Below are positions 46,398 through 57,400 of a DNA stretch of 64,000 nt, piece after piece. The stretch comes from Tritrichomonas musculus (taxonomy: Eukaryota > Parabasalia > Tritrichomonadida > Tritrichomonadidae): contig JAPFFF010000009.1 of NCBI GenBank assembly GCA_039105265.1, positions 4,092,001 through 4,156,000 of the forward strand, written 5' to 3'. The first letter of the stretch is position 1, and each line of letters begins with the position of its first letter. Below the pieces are notes generated by a model. That model saw nothing but the letters and a program-made list of their open reading frames with translations, had not been told where the DNA came from and searched no databases. A program made the position numbers and the translations under genes.

Positions 46398-48443
46398 ATG
46401 GGTTTGATATGTGAATTACATGAAAATTTTATCCAACTGAAACCAATGACACTGAACACCATGTTATACGATCACGTATATGAAGGTATGAAATCCATAT
46501 CTATAAATGATTTCCGTGATGACGATGATCCATTGAAACAACAAATCGAACCAATACCAACACCAGAAGAAGTCCATGATCCGTCATATATACGATGGCA
46601 GATGTTTGATGAGATCCCTGAACGATTATACACTATACAGTGTGAAGGTTACTTCGATAAGAACGGCCATCCATTAGATGATGAAACATCGATTAAACAC
46701 CTAACTAATGGTGAACCACCAGTAAATATCGATGATGAACTAGAACTTTGTGATGAGAATGGCGATGTAATCGATTATATGGATTATGATGATTATTATT
46801 ATTGTATGGATCACAACAAATATGATTTACGTAAGATCACTAAACAAATCCGGACTAAGAAGTTCATCTGTGAAGCTCCAATCGGTTCTGGTAAATCGAC
46901 AGCGATTCGTAAATGGATTGCATCGCATAATACAGAGAGGTTTATGGTTATAGTTCCAACAGTGAATATCGCTGAAGAGTTCTATACCAAGTTGAGTGAT
47001 ATGGATGTTAATTCCTTTCGATTATGTGTTAACGATAATGCGTTTAAAGAGTTTCACAAAGCTGTACACAATGAAGTTAATGTGATTATTACTACATACA
47101 ACACAGCTTCCAAATGTCTAGGTGATTTAATCGAAGAATACTACATGAACGAACAACGATTAGATTACTTTCTAGTGATTGATGAAGCGCATATGTTACT
47201 ACAACATATTGGATTGATTGAGATTACTAAAGAGTTCGATAAGGTTGCGTTAATAAGTGCTACTGCTGACGATATTAAACACTTCGCGTGTTTTAGAGAT
47301 TACATAATCGTTAATCCATGTATCGATAAGAGATACAATCGAAATATATACGTTAACAAGTTGATACCAGATGCTGATGAACAACGAGCTGAGATAGTTA
47401 ACTTAATCGATACAAAGCGAATGAACTACGATAAAGTATTAGTGAAGATCGAAGATAAGAAACAATGTAAGTTATTGAAAGAGATGCTGATAGATAGATA
47501 CAAGGTTGCGTTATACACAGGTGATACCAAAGAGATTAAGTTGAATGAAGATGGTTTGTTCGATGAAGATGTTGATGTTGTTATATCTACCTCATCTATA
47601 CAGAATGGACAGTCCATTAAAGAGAATATTCTATCTGTATTCGTCCAAACCTATATCGATAGTGTGTCCAGTGTTAAACAGTTTCTAGGTCGAAACCGAA
47701 ATCGAAACTCGGATGTATATGTATATGTTCGATATGGTAAACACATGAACAAGAGAAAGTACTCGATACCGAACAACAGATATGAGAGATACTTAAACGA
47801 ACTGCGTGATAGAGCATGGAATTGTATGAGCAAAACAGGTTGGAATTGTATATTACGTGGGTATGGTCGTGTACGATTCGGTAAATCTGCTGTTGATGAT
47901 GACGATTCACAAAGTGAAGTTCTCGAAGAGAATGATACTTCGTACTCCGCTACCGCGGATGAACCAGTTGATGATGATGAATCTGTTGATGAACATGTCG
48001 TTAATGAACCTATCGTTGATGAACATGTCGTTAATGAACCTATCGTTGCTGAACATGTCGTTGATGAACCTATCGTTAATGAACCTATCGTTAATGAACC
48101 TATCGTTGATGAACATGTCGTTAATGAACCTATCATTGATGAACCTATCGTTAATGAACCTATCGTTGATGAACATGTCGTTAATGAACCTATCGTTGAT
48201 GAACATGTCGTTAATGAACCTATCGTTGATGAACATGTCGTTAATGAACCAGTTAATGAACCTATCGTTGATGAACATGTCGTTAATGAACCTATCGTTG
48301 ATATAGAATTTACTACCAAAAGAGATCTATACAACTATTATGGAATCGATATTAAGACAATACCAGATGGGTATGAAGTTAATATGAGATATAACAGAGT
48401 TAATGGTAAACGAGGTCGAGTATATAAATTGGTGAAGAAGTGA
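46398..48443 (+). CDS. Superfamily 2 helicase, viral origin-binding-protein-like
   Basis: A 681-residue protein with complete SF2 motifs: Walker A PIGSGKST (161-168), Ia VPTVN, II DEAH (262-265), III SAT (287-289), ALYTGDT before motif V-like STSSIQNGQSI, and VI QFLGRNRNR (428-436). The compact core, the DEAH box and the motif VI form resemble origin-of-replication binding helicases found in large DNA viruses, transpovirons and mobile elements. About 160 acidic residues precede the core. After it comes a linker of roughly 21 pentapeptides (NEPIV/DEHVV) and a 40-residue C-terminal module (KRDLYNYYGIDIKTIPDGYE... GKRGRVYKLVKK), which is also kept in the relic at 44591. Neighbours are repeats and relics, not host genes, so it is probably of viral or transposon origin. 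The frame is intact and it could be expressed. Confidence 0.8.
   Translation: MGLICELHENFIQLKPMTLNTMLYDHVYEGMKSISINDFRDDDDPLKQQIEPIPTPEEVHDPSYIRWQMFDEIPERLYTIQCEGYFDKNGHPLDDETSIKHLTNGEPPVNIDDELELCDENGDVIDYMDYDDYYYCMDHNKYDLRKITKQIRTKKFICEAPIGSGKSTAIRKWIASHNTERFMVIVPTVNIAEEFYTKLSDMDVNSFRLCVNDNAFKEFHKAVHNEVNVIITTYNTASKCLGDLIEEYYMNEQRLDYFLVIDEAHMLLQHIGLIEITKEFDKVALISATADDIKHFACFRDYIIVNPCIDKRYNRNIYVNKLIPDADEQRAEIVNLIDTKRMNYDKVLVKIEDKKQCKLLKEMLIDRYKVALYTGDTKEIKLNEDGLFDEDVDVVISTSSIQNGQSIKENILSVFVQTYIDSVSSVKQFLGRNRNRNSDVYVYVRYGKHMNKRKYSIPNNRYERYLNELRDRAWNCMSKTGWNCILRGYGRVRFGKSAVDDDDSQSEVLEENDTSYSATADEPVDDDESVDEHVVNEPIVDEHVVNEPIVAEHVVDEPIVNEPIVNEPIVDEHVVNEPIIDEPIVNEPIVDEHVVNEPIVDEHVVNEPIVDEHVVNEPVNEPIVDEHVVNEPIVDIEFTTKRDLYNYYGIDIKTIPDGYEVNMRYNRVNGKRGRVYKLVKK
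47982..48302 (+). repeat. Coding minisatellite (15-nt units) in the helicase linker
   Basis: Alternating 15-nt units of the type gttaatgaacctatc and gttgatgaacatgtc encode about 21 pentapeptides. Because the unit length is a multiple of three and lacks stops, the other frames and the opposite strand are also open (long Ser/Thr-, Asn/Met- or Phe/Asn-rich frames); these are artefacts. Near-identity of units indicates recent expansion. Confidence 0.92.
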
Positions 48444-48482
48444 ATCGACGATGTGATTCCTTTGTATTTTTCTCGAACTTAA

Positions 48483-48719
48483 ATGACCGCATTAACAGAA
48501 CTATTCGCATGTGATGATATGAACAAGTTGAAGCATGAACTCGCTAGACTTATCGAATCCAAAGACTATAAGACAGTGAATACATTGTTACGTCGTAATC
48601 CAAATACATGGAAATTTAATACTCGTGAACTTAATGAAGAGATACCATGTGATGATAAACACTTCACTAAACGAAAAGGTGTAATGAAGTTCGAGACCAG
48701 ACCTCGACGTAAAGACTAA
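48483..48719 (+). CDS. Small basic protein downstream of the helicase, unknown function
   Basis: A 78-residue ORF starting at an ATG 39 bases after the helicase stop (MTALTELFACDDMNKLKHEL). The first half is helical and resembles a short helical-repeat unit (LARLIESKDYKTVNTLLRR); the end is basic (RKGVMKFETRPRRKD). Base composition and codon choice match the helicase rather than host spacers. Same strand and close spacing suggest a functional link with the helicase, perhaps an accessory DNA-binding factor; this is inference. Confidence 0.5.
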   Translation: MTALTELFACDDMNKLKHELARLIESKDYKTVNTLLRRNPNTWKFNTRELNEEIPCDDKHFTKRKGVMKFETRPRRKD

Positions 48720-48758
48720 GACATGGTGAGACCAAAAAGATGATTTTTTTGGCAAAAA

Positions 48759-48868
48759 CCAACTACAGTAGATGCGTCATGCATTCGATATAAGAGATGA
48801 ACATACTAACCCGGGATCGTACATCCAATCCTTTATAAAGAGAAACAATATGCATCTACTATAGTTGG
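48759..48868. repeat. Inverted repeat with 17-bp arms downstream of the helicase island
   Basis: CCAACTACAGTAGATGC at 48759 is matched inverted by GCATCTACTATAGTTGG at 48852-48868 with one mismatch. The 76 bases between include an XmaI-like cccggg. It might mark an element end, form a hairpin, or be a tiny MITE; no flanking duplication is evident. Confidence 0.55.
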
Positions 48869-50712
48869 GGAACGTTCATTACGAGGATTACATTTGTCGA
48901 CAAATGCTTCTGTGTTATCTATACCACAAGTAATAGCTTACCCAAGGTGTTTAGTTCGCTATGGGCTCTATCACAAATATGATACAAATTTACACAGAAA
49001 ATCGGTATAGCAGCGAATCGAACTTGCACCTGCAACCGAAGTCCGGAGATGCACTTCATGAATTTTAAAATTCATGATTTTATTTAATAAGTTATAAATA
49101 AAAGATTTAAAATCATCATATATCAAAGATGTTTATCGATAAAAGAAATTTTTATCGATAAAACCTTCGATAAATGGTCGATGTAAAATAACAACTTTTT
49201 GCATTAAATCGTTAAAATTTCATAAATTTCTTTTATCGATTAACATCCGTGTCATTTATATAGAATATATGCCCAAAAAAGAAAGATAAACATACAGAAA
49301 CATTTTTTTCAAAAAAATACGATCAAATAAGTTTTCACATGAAAATTGAATTTAATTGAATATATAAAAAATTAACGCTTAATATAAACTATTAGCATCT
49401 GAAAATTACTAAAAACACTCATTTTAATCTTTTTTGGCAATATAATTTATAAGTTGATGCAAGAATATATAATTAGAAAATTTTCAAAAGGCAAGGCATA
49501 TTCAATATAATGGGATTTTAATTAGGATGATGAATATAAATCAAGATTTTTTAAGTGAGTGTTTTATTAAAAAAATTTTTCAACCACACCTCTTTTTATG
49601 TTTATCAACCAGAATTGAATTAGAGAGGCATTTTTCTAACATTTGGTATAATATTTTGATTATGATATAGAATTCAAATGAAGAACACAATGTGCACTAC
49701 ACATGTAAATATAAATAATCTTTTTATGAATATTTTCAAATGGTCATTTTAAGTAGAAATAATATAGTGCTCTGGTCTTTTGCAATAAACAAGTACTAAA
49801 AATTCTCTTATATAATATTTATAACAAAAATTTTAAAAAAATTTCAATAAGATATCCTAAAAAGTTGTAAATTGTAGGGAGAGGATGGTAAAAGGTATTA
49901 ATATACTAAGAATTTAATAATACTTTGAGTAAAAAATTTGAAATTTTTGTATAAACACAAATCACTAAACATGATTAATTATAAAAACTATTGAAAATTT
50001 ATCGTTTCCCTATTGAATTTTTATCGTGAATCATCAGAAAAATTTTTTTTTATTTGAAATAATTCTATGAAAACTTCTCTAAATTTTCTTTTTGAAAATA
50101 ATTCACTTCATGAAAATAATTAAGCATGAATTTTTGGAATATATCATTAAATCATCCTTTTGAGTATTTTGAGTTTTTTTATTTTGTTATTCTTTAGATA
50201 AGACTTGTAATTATTATTTATATTTAATTTAATATATTTTTAATAATAATATAAAAACAATTATTAACCATTTCAAATGATCATTTGCAATGATAATATT
50301 ATTGTTTTAAGAAATCTGAATTATTGTTATAATATATCAAAATTAATTGATTTAATAGGAAAAGCAATTTTCAAAAAAATTGTAATAACTTGAATTATTG
50401 TAATTTATTTTTATATAATTTATATGATTTAAAACATTTTATTAGATTATTTTTATAAGATATTAAATTTTGGAATTATTATCAATAAAAATAATGCCAA
50501 TGCAAGATAATTTGCTTTTAATAGTGGATATTCAAATTTATCAAAATATATTTTATGAAATAATTTAAATTCAATTATCTATTATCAATCTTATCCAATT
50601 CGAACAATGACATTACTTCTATAAAATATAAACCGAAATGATGATTCACATTTTAAAAAATAACATTAAAACCGTAAAAAAAATATTTGATGATACTTAT
50701 TTAATTAAAACT
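48869..50712. other. Gene-free region after the helicase island
   Basis: The first 200 bases keep the GC-richer character of the island, then composition drops to host AT-rich spacer. It contains the inverted-repeat unit at 49128-49247. No coding-like ORF on either strand. Confidence 0.45.
49128..49247. repeat. 120-bp MITE-like unit with TATCGATAAAAGAAATTT arms
   Basis: GATGTTTATCGATAAAAGAA from 49128 and GATGTTAATCGATAAAAGAA read inward from 49247 are inverted over about 24 bases with one mismatch. The interior repeats parts of the arm (ttatcgataaaac, cttcgataaatgg). No target duplication was identified. Confidence 0.65.
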
Positions 50713-51084
50713 CTATTTTTTCGGAAGTTCGTTATAAACCTTAGCAACGATCTTCCAGTCGTCTCCGAATTTGAGGAGTAATAAATAGTCTGAGAAGTTG
50801 TGTCCTGACCAATTATCTTCCAAAACACGTGCAATTGCAACTGTTCCATCGATGTGGACAACATCGACTCTTGAAACATATTTTGGATCTGCGCCGGCAT
50901 TGTCAATGTTATTGTAAAGGTTTTGAATTGATCCTTTTTCAAGCTTGCCATCAAGATATCCAAACATTACAGCCTCTGGGATGAAAACATCTTTGCAAAT
51001 TTGGCTCTTTCCTGAACCGACGGATTCGGCAAATTTTTGGGCTGCTCTTTCAACTTTGTTGAAGTCTTCAATGCTGGCTCTCAT
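50713..51084 (-). CDS. NTF2-like / SnoaL-type fold protein (lumazine-binding-like family)
   Basis: A 123-residue protein from ATG 51084 (MRASIEDFNKVERAAQKFAE). A longer frame upstream begins only at a TTG and is low-complexity. The pattern of an N-terminal helix pair (KVERAAQKFAESVGSG), FIPEAVMFGYLDGKL, a short helix (IQNLYNNIDNAG), and a curved four-strand sheet (YVSRVDVVHIDGTVAIARVL, DYLLLLKFGDDWKIVAKVY) is that of the NTF2-like superfamily, closest to the putative lumazine-binding (SnoaL-type) group common in bacteria and trichomonads. Such folds bind small ligands or dimerise. No catalytic residues can be assigned. Confidence 0.75.
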   Translation of the reverse strand: MRASIEDFNKVERAAQKFAESVGSGKSQICKDVFIPEAVMFGYLDGKLEKGSIQNLYNNIDNAGADPKYVSRVDVVHIDGTVAIARVLEDNWSGHNFSDYLLLLKFGDDWKIVAKVYNELPKK

Positions 51085-51942
51085 CTGAACAAATAAATAA
51101 TGATGTGAAGTTGATTGAAAATATAAATGGTTTGACTTTTTCAATCCAACCAGATTTTTGAATTCATTCAATTTATGATTTTATTGAAAAGTTAAGAAAA
51201 TTTATCGTATTTTTGAATTTAACACTTCACCAATTCAAATCCTTTGAAAATTTATCGAATTCTTTTAAAAATGAGTTGTAAAACAATACTTATTTATGAT
51301 ACATATCACGCATAACATGATTATATCTTGGAATTGGCAGTTGTACATATATAAATTATTAAATTATAATAATCACAAGTTATCATTAATATATTATATT
51401 ATTATCATATATATGATGATAAAATCAAATATAAAATCTTATTCACATATATGATTTATTCTTTAATATGTTTTTGATCTAATCATAAAAAATTAAATAT
51501 TTATCAATTATTATGTTTTTTATATGTTTTATGAATGAAAATAATATGCATTTAAAAAAAGCAAAGATATTTGATCACAATGGTTAAATCACTTGTAATT
51601 ACATTATAAAAATAAATAATGAAATATTAATTTAAATTTTAGTTATTGTTATTGATTTAACCTTCATAATGAAGATAAATTAGTTAATTTATAAATTTGA
51701 ATTGCCAAGGTTATATTTTATTATGGATATCATTTTCTATAATAATTATTTAATAATGAAAAACCTTAACTTACGCTAATTAATTTTATATATATATTGC
51801 TTTATTCAAACTCTTTTTTGTTTAATATTATTCAAAAATTCAACTTTATAAAAAGATATAACAAAAACTGAACTCTTCTTTTTTATATTAAAAAAGTGTG
51901 AAAGTTTTCTGTAAATACGTTTAATTCGTTAAATTCCACAAA
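51085..51942. other. Divergent AT-rich spacer
   Basis: About 860 bases between divergent genes, without credible ORFs. TTTAATTCGTTAAA just before the 51943 gene (near 51919) recurs in similar form (TTCAATTCGTTAAAA near 52585) before the 52625 gene, so it may be a shared promoter motif. Confidence 0.45.
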
Positions 51943-52347
51943 ATGAAGAAAAAAGCTAAAACAAATAAAGGACGTTCATATGCCCCAAACAAAATGCATG
52001 AGACAGCTGCTAAGTTTACTGATCCATTTTTACTAGATGCTGGCACTAATGTTGGGAATCATTATCGTATCAAGAGGGCTATAATTCGATTAGAGCAGGA
52101 AGATCTTGATAATCAAGCTAGAATTCGAGAGCTCAAAGCAGAAAATAGTAAACTCAGAACCAAACTTGTAAGATTGCATGAACAAGTTAGCTACACAGAA
52201 GAATTAGAGCAAAGATTCGAGCATCTTTCTTCTATAATTATGGAAAGTCGTTTTACTGGAAATGATTCTTCAGAATTTGAAGAAGAGGAAGAAGAGAACA
52301 TTTCGGTTCAAAATAACCCAAAAGAATTTGAAAACGAAGACATCTAA
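51943..52347 (+). CDS. Short coiled-coil protein (134 aa), unknown function
   Basis: Starts at ATG 51943 (MKKKAKTNKGRSYAPNKMHE). The N-terminal 25 residues are basic and non-helical; residues about 50-105 form one continuous coiled coil (LEQEDLDNQARIRELKAENS, RLHEQVSYTEELEQRF); the tail is acidic (EFEEEEEENISVQ). It resembles a small adaptor or a leucine-zipper-only protein, but there is no adjacent basic DNA-binding region, so bZIP is unlikely. No family recognised. TTCCACAAAATG at the start contains a CA that could be the initiator. Confidence 0.65.
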   Translation: MKKKAKTNKGRSYAPNKMHETAAKFTDPFLLDAGTNVGNHYRIKRAIIRLEQEDLDNQARIRELKAENSKLRTKLVRLHEQVSYTEELEQRFEHLSSIIMESRFTGNDSSEFEEEEEENISVQNNPKEFENEDI

Positions 52348-52624
52348 TTTTAATTTTGTTTTTTTCTCCTTAGATCTTTGGACTTCTTATTAATAGCAGA
52401 TTGAAGCTCTTTTTATGTATTATTTTTCATATTGTTTGTATCTTTTTTTTTTTAGTAAATATTCCAAAATATGTTTTTAGAATCTTTAGCCCTCTTGTTT
52501 TGTTGAACTTTAATTTTCTAGATATGCCAAATTATCAAGAAATTAATATAAATTCATAATTAAAAAATTCTATAAGATTTAATCGTTCAATTCGTTAAAA
52601 AGCATTTACTATAAAATCATCATT

Positions 52625-53854
52625 ATGAACAGTCGAAGTCCGAATCGCCAATCAAAAAATCAAAAATCAGATTTAGAATCTTCACCAAAAAATGATGATG
52701 GCCAAGAAGAAGAAGAGGAAGAAGAGAAGGATTTAACTTTATTTCAAATTCTTTTATCAACTTTCATTAAAGAGCCATCTACAGTTTTCCAATCAGAAGG
52801 TGACTTGTTATATGATCAATCAGGAACTCCTTTCATTATATATACAGAAAATGGTATAACTTATATTACGCGCGGATCATCGAATCGAAAGAAAAAGAAA
52901 AGTAAGTATAAAAAAACATTTGTATTACCTTCAGAAGATAGCTCGCATAATGAAGACTCTAACGAAATTATTGAGAAATTAACTGAATTTACACAAACAC
53001 TCAAAAACTTTACAGAAGAAGTTAATGATATTAAAATAACCAAATTTTCTCTTACATGGGGTCTTCAAAATGAAGATGATACAATTCCTTATTTACTTAA
53101 CAGTGATAATAGTAAATATCTATCTACATCTACTTCTAAACCGTATATAGCAATAATTACGCAAATTGTCCTTTTTAATGCAGTTGAAATCTCTCGTGTT
53201 CCAATTCCAGGGAAGTGCTTTGTCAATGGAAAGAACTGTCTTAGTTGTGAAAAATCAATCATTCGAAATAAACTTTTACAGCCAAAAATTGAAAAGCTTG
53301 TTTCTCAATTTGAATGTGTTAATGATAAACATTCTTGTGAAAAATATATACAAAATCGTTTAAACGCCCTTTGTCCAACTTTATTAATGTCAATCATCCC
53401 AGTTTGCCGTCGTTGCTACGCAAAATGTTCAGAGAGTAACATAAATCGATTATCAAGGCTTCAATTAACACGAGTTAATACAGCAAATACTAAAGAAAGG
53501 TCAACTACAAGGTCAAAAGTTAGTTCTTTGTCACAAAAAACTTCAAAACATCCAGATCCAATTAGGAAAAGAGTGAATCCTTCTGATGCTTCAACTAATA
53601 TTAATTCGTCAACAAGATCAGCTTCAAATAGTTCCCGTCCTGGATCTGGAGTTGTACGAAATATTGACTCAAGCTACTTAAAATATACGAAAGATCCTCA
53701 ATCAGTAACTGCTAGAGCAATGTATTATAATCGATATACGAGAAAATCTCCTTCTGGACTCACATATTCTCAAAACTATTCTGATGTTTCTGTATATCGT
53801 GCTCATAAACTGTATTCAAGTCTTCCATTTCAAGTTTTTCCAAAACCCTGTTAA
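52625..53854 (+). CDS. Cys-containing protein of unknown function (409 aa)
   Basis: Starts at ATG 52625, preceded directly by TCATCATT, a good match to the trichomonad initiator pattern TCAYTWT. The N-terminus is disordered and acidic (EEEEEEEKD). Residues about 40-85 form a folded beta-rich piece (YDQSGTPFIIYTENGITYIT). Residues about 130-275 contain a second domain with clustered cysteines (GKCFVNGKNCLSCEKS, FECVNDKHSCEKYI, CPTLL, VCRRCYAKC), a possible zinc-binding or structural Cys module. The C-terminal third is Ser/Arg-rich, with tyrosines (ARAMYYNRYTRKSPSGL). It matches no family I know. Flagellar or cytoskeletal proteins often have such Arg/Tyr-rich tails, but that is speculation. Confidence 0.75.
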   Translation: MNSRSPNRQSKNQKSDLESSPKNDDGQEEEEEEEKDLTLFQILLSTFIKEPSTVFQSEGDLLYDQSGTPFIIYTENGITYITRGSSNRKKKKSKYKKTFVLPSEDSSHNEDSNEIIEKLTEFTQTLKNFTEEVNDIKITKFSLTWGLQNEDDTIPYLLNSDNSKYLSTSTSKPYIAIITQIVLFNAVEISRVPIPGKCFVNGKNCLSCEKSIIRNKLLQPKIEKLVSQFECVNDKHSCEKYIQNRLNALCPTLLMSIIPVCRRCYAKCSESNINRLSRLQLTRVNTANTKERSTTRSKVSSLSQKTSKHPDPIRKRVNPSDASTNINSSTRSASNSSRPGSGVVRNIDSSYLKYTKDPQSVTARAMYYNRYTRKSPSGLTYSQNYSDVSVYRAHKLYSSLPFQVFPKPC

Positions 53855-54458
53855 TATTTTAAATGTTATTTTGTAATTAGTTTAAAGCGACTTTTTATCT
53901 GTTTCCATTTTATTTTGAATACTTGTTTTTAAAATTGCATGCGATATTAAAATGCTTAAAAGTTTAAATGTATGTTTAAATCAATATAGCAGTTTTGATA
54001 TCTTTTGCAAAACTAAATGTTTTTTGATATTTTTACCAAACAAAATGTGCTTATTCAAAAGAGCTCATTTAATAAATTAGCGTAAATATCTTTTAAAAAA
54101 GGACTTAAAAATCTTTATAACTTTTTGTTTAATTTTGGTTTTTTAAGTCAAAAAGTTATTTATTTTTCAGACCTAGGTTTTTTTTTTGATTTTTTTTTCA
54201 TATTCAATTTTTGATAGATTTTCTGATATGCCTGAAATTTGATTTTGATTTTTATGTTTTTATATTGATTAATTCCTATTAAAAAGTTTTATTTATATAA
54301 TAATATATATATAATATAATAATAATTTTAAAATTATAATTTAATTTTGATTTTTATTTAAAAGTATGAAAATAAACAAATTATTTACATTAGAAATAAT
54401 ATCAATGATATACAATTTTTGAGAACGCTTTCTTTAAAAGTTTTTATCAAGCAAAGAG
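53855..54458. other. AT-rich spacer upstream of the TOG-array gene
   Basis: No ORF; long T runs around 54175-54200. AAAAGTT lies 17 bases before the ATG at 54459. Confidence 0.4.
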
Positions 54459-57400
54459 ATGGAGGAAAAAGAAGGAAGCGACTGGAAGAATAGATTGGCA
54501 ACATACGAAGGAGTCTTACATCAGCTAACTGAGTCTGATAACCCGCCAACGCAGCTTATCCAACAGCTTCAATCTGATTTACCTAGATATTTGGCTGATG
54601 TTAATCCTAATTGTTTAAAAGTAGCTTTAACAATATGTCAACATTATTTTGAAATTGTTAATAAAGGATATCAGTCACCTTCTAATTCGAAGCAAAGTCA
54701 TTTACAATATCCAGTCAATTATTCTCAAATTGCAAAGATACTGATTGAAAAATCTTTTACAACAAATAAACAAACAAATTCTGATATTGCTGCTGATCTT
54801 TTACTTCAATGCCTACATTATACAAGCAATTCTTTTTTAGGTTCAAATTTTTCGCCGTCCAATTCTAACAATGTAATTGAATACATATTTGATGAATTAA
54901 GTTCAAAGTCTCCACGAATTGTTAGATCAATGATTCATGTTTTGAATTCTTACATGTCTTCTTATGCCAACGACTCTAGCAAAAAATCTTTACCAAATGT
55001 AGAAATAAATAGAATCATTGATAATTTGACCCATCTTCTTGATAATAGAGATCCAAATATTCGGAAAGAAGCTAATTCTGCCATAAATTTAGGAAAAAGT
55101 CTTTTAAATGGTAATAACAGCAATAAAAAAGCAAATGGAAATAAGCGTACATACTCACCGTCTTCATCAACCACTAATTCGCATTCAAATGATTCTAATT
55201 ATCAGTCATTGATCAATCAGAGTAACTCAACATCAAAAGTACATCGTCAACATTCAAAATCGCCATCAAGTCCTAAATATTTGAGTCCAACAAATTTAAA
55301 TAATCGATACGAAGATAATTCAAATGATTATAGAAACTCTCCTGACTATGCAAATAACAATCATGCAAACCAACAGATTCAAATGAAAAGAAAAGCTTCA
55401 TCACCTTCTCCATCATCAATTTCACCTACTTCAGCAACAACTGGAAGGCAGAGATCCCCAAGCCACAAAAAGAAGTTCAACGCTCAAAATGCATCTTCAC
55501 TTTGGTCAGTTTGGGTATCAAAGGCGACTTTGGCGCTACTTCAACATTCAAAATGGCAAAATGTTATTGCTGGCTTCAATGATCTTCGCAGTCAATACAA
55601 TGACGAAGCAGGGAATCCATCAGCATGCGCTTATGGATTAGCGACTGTTTTTCTAAATCGAACCTTCACTCCAAAAGTGATGAATACACTAATGACAGAA
55701 ATTTTATTTTATATGAAAGAAGACACTCAAAATTTAACAGAAGATACAATCCATGCACTTTTACACTTTTTTGTAGATAAAATTACAGATAAAAGGCTTG
55801 AAAATTACTTATTTGAAGTTTCTGACATAATTTGCGAACTAGCTAGTCCATCTTATGTTTTTAATTTCTTATATCCAAGTTTACAGGCCAAGAATCCGAT
55901 GCTTCCAGCTAGAATTTGCTGTTATTTTTCTCATTGTTTACAAGCATTTGTTGACAATCAGTTGAATATCGAAGAATTATCAGATCGAATTAAGCCGTTA
56001 TGCACACATTCTGATCCAAATGTTCGAAAAAGTGCTGTTGATTGCGTATCAATTCTCGTTTCACTCTATGGAGAATCCGTTCTTGATGATTTCAAACTAA
56101 TTTTGAAGCCTGTTCAGATTGCATCAATCAAAAAGAACGTTTTGAAAGGGAATCAGAATAATAGACCAACAAATTTGATTCGTCATAGAAGATCTTCTCA
56201 AAGTCCTTCAGCTTCATCACCTAGAAGTAACAATAATTCAAATAATGGCAATAGTTCACCTATAAAACGAACCCAATCAACATCAGCAACAACTTTGACA
56301 AGTCATGCTAACAACACTTTAAGAAAAAACGGATTTTTACAGCAACAAAAAGCTAAAAAATTGAATCATAACAGAAAAAGCAGTTATAATGAGATCGATA
56401 ATGACGTTAATGATTTTAATGAAGACGTTATTATTGGCGATGAATATCAAATTGATGATCCTAATGAAGATGACATTGAATCTTTCATCCCTGGCCGTCT
56501 TTTAAACTCAATTACGAAAATTTCAAATGTTTCTGAATCGCATAAGGCTTTCGAAGAAATTGAAAATATTTTGAATAGATCTCTTGAACTTAGAGGTCCG
56601 TCATCAATGTTACAAGGCGAATTTGTTCCTCTTTTCTCGTCAATTTCAGTTTGGTTGAAAATTGAAAATAAAATTAATTCAACAATAGCTTATGATATTA
56701 GTAAGATCCTTTTCAAAAGTTTCAAATTGATCACGCCAAACGATGCTCCAAATATATCAGAAGTATTTTTGATGGACATTTTTATGCTGTTAAATTACAA
56801 AGAAAAGCAAATTCGCAAGACAATTCTTAATGTATTAAATCTTCTCAATTCAATGATTCCTGACTTTATCACAAACATTTTCATTCCAATCTTCCCAAAA
56901 GTTGGTCAAGATGGTCGAAAAGCTGCAGTTTTATTTTTAAGAAGCTTAAAGTTAAAAATTAATATTAATGATTATCTTCCTTTTTTCGTTAATTGTATGA
57001 CAGATAAAAATGAAGATTTTAAAGAAGCTTGTTCACCGCTAATAAGACAATTCCTCAAACTTCAAGGCGCTTCAGAGAGTGTCAAAGAATTCATAAATGA
57101 TTTCCCTCCAGATAAAAAGAAGATGATACTCGAATTACTTTCATCAGAAAAAGCTTCACCCATATATAATAGCTGTTTCCTTCAAAAGCCGACGCAACAC
57201 AAAAAAGAAAAAAGAGAGAAAAAAATTGATTGTTTATTACCTTTGAAGATTCTGAATGAAACCGAGAAAATAGAGGCATTAACTGATTTAATAGAGCATT
57301 ATGGATTCAGGTATTTTTGTATTAATGAAGTCTGTAATGATGACAATGTAACATCAACACCAAATTTTGCATCAGCTGATATAAATGATATATATATTCT

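Noticed and set aside
47651-48334. Long open frames on both strands over the helicase repeat (Ser/Thr-rich, Asn/Met-rich, Phe/Asn-rich)
   Set aside because: The 15-nt minisatellite has no stops in several frames, so these are by-products of the repeat. Only the plus frame continuing the helicase motifs is coherent.
49005-49060. tRNA-like T-arm sequence (minus strand GCAAGTTCGATTCGC)
   Set aside because: The T-stem does not pair and no acceptor or D arm can be found around it.
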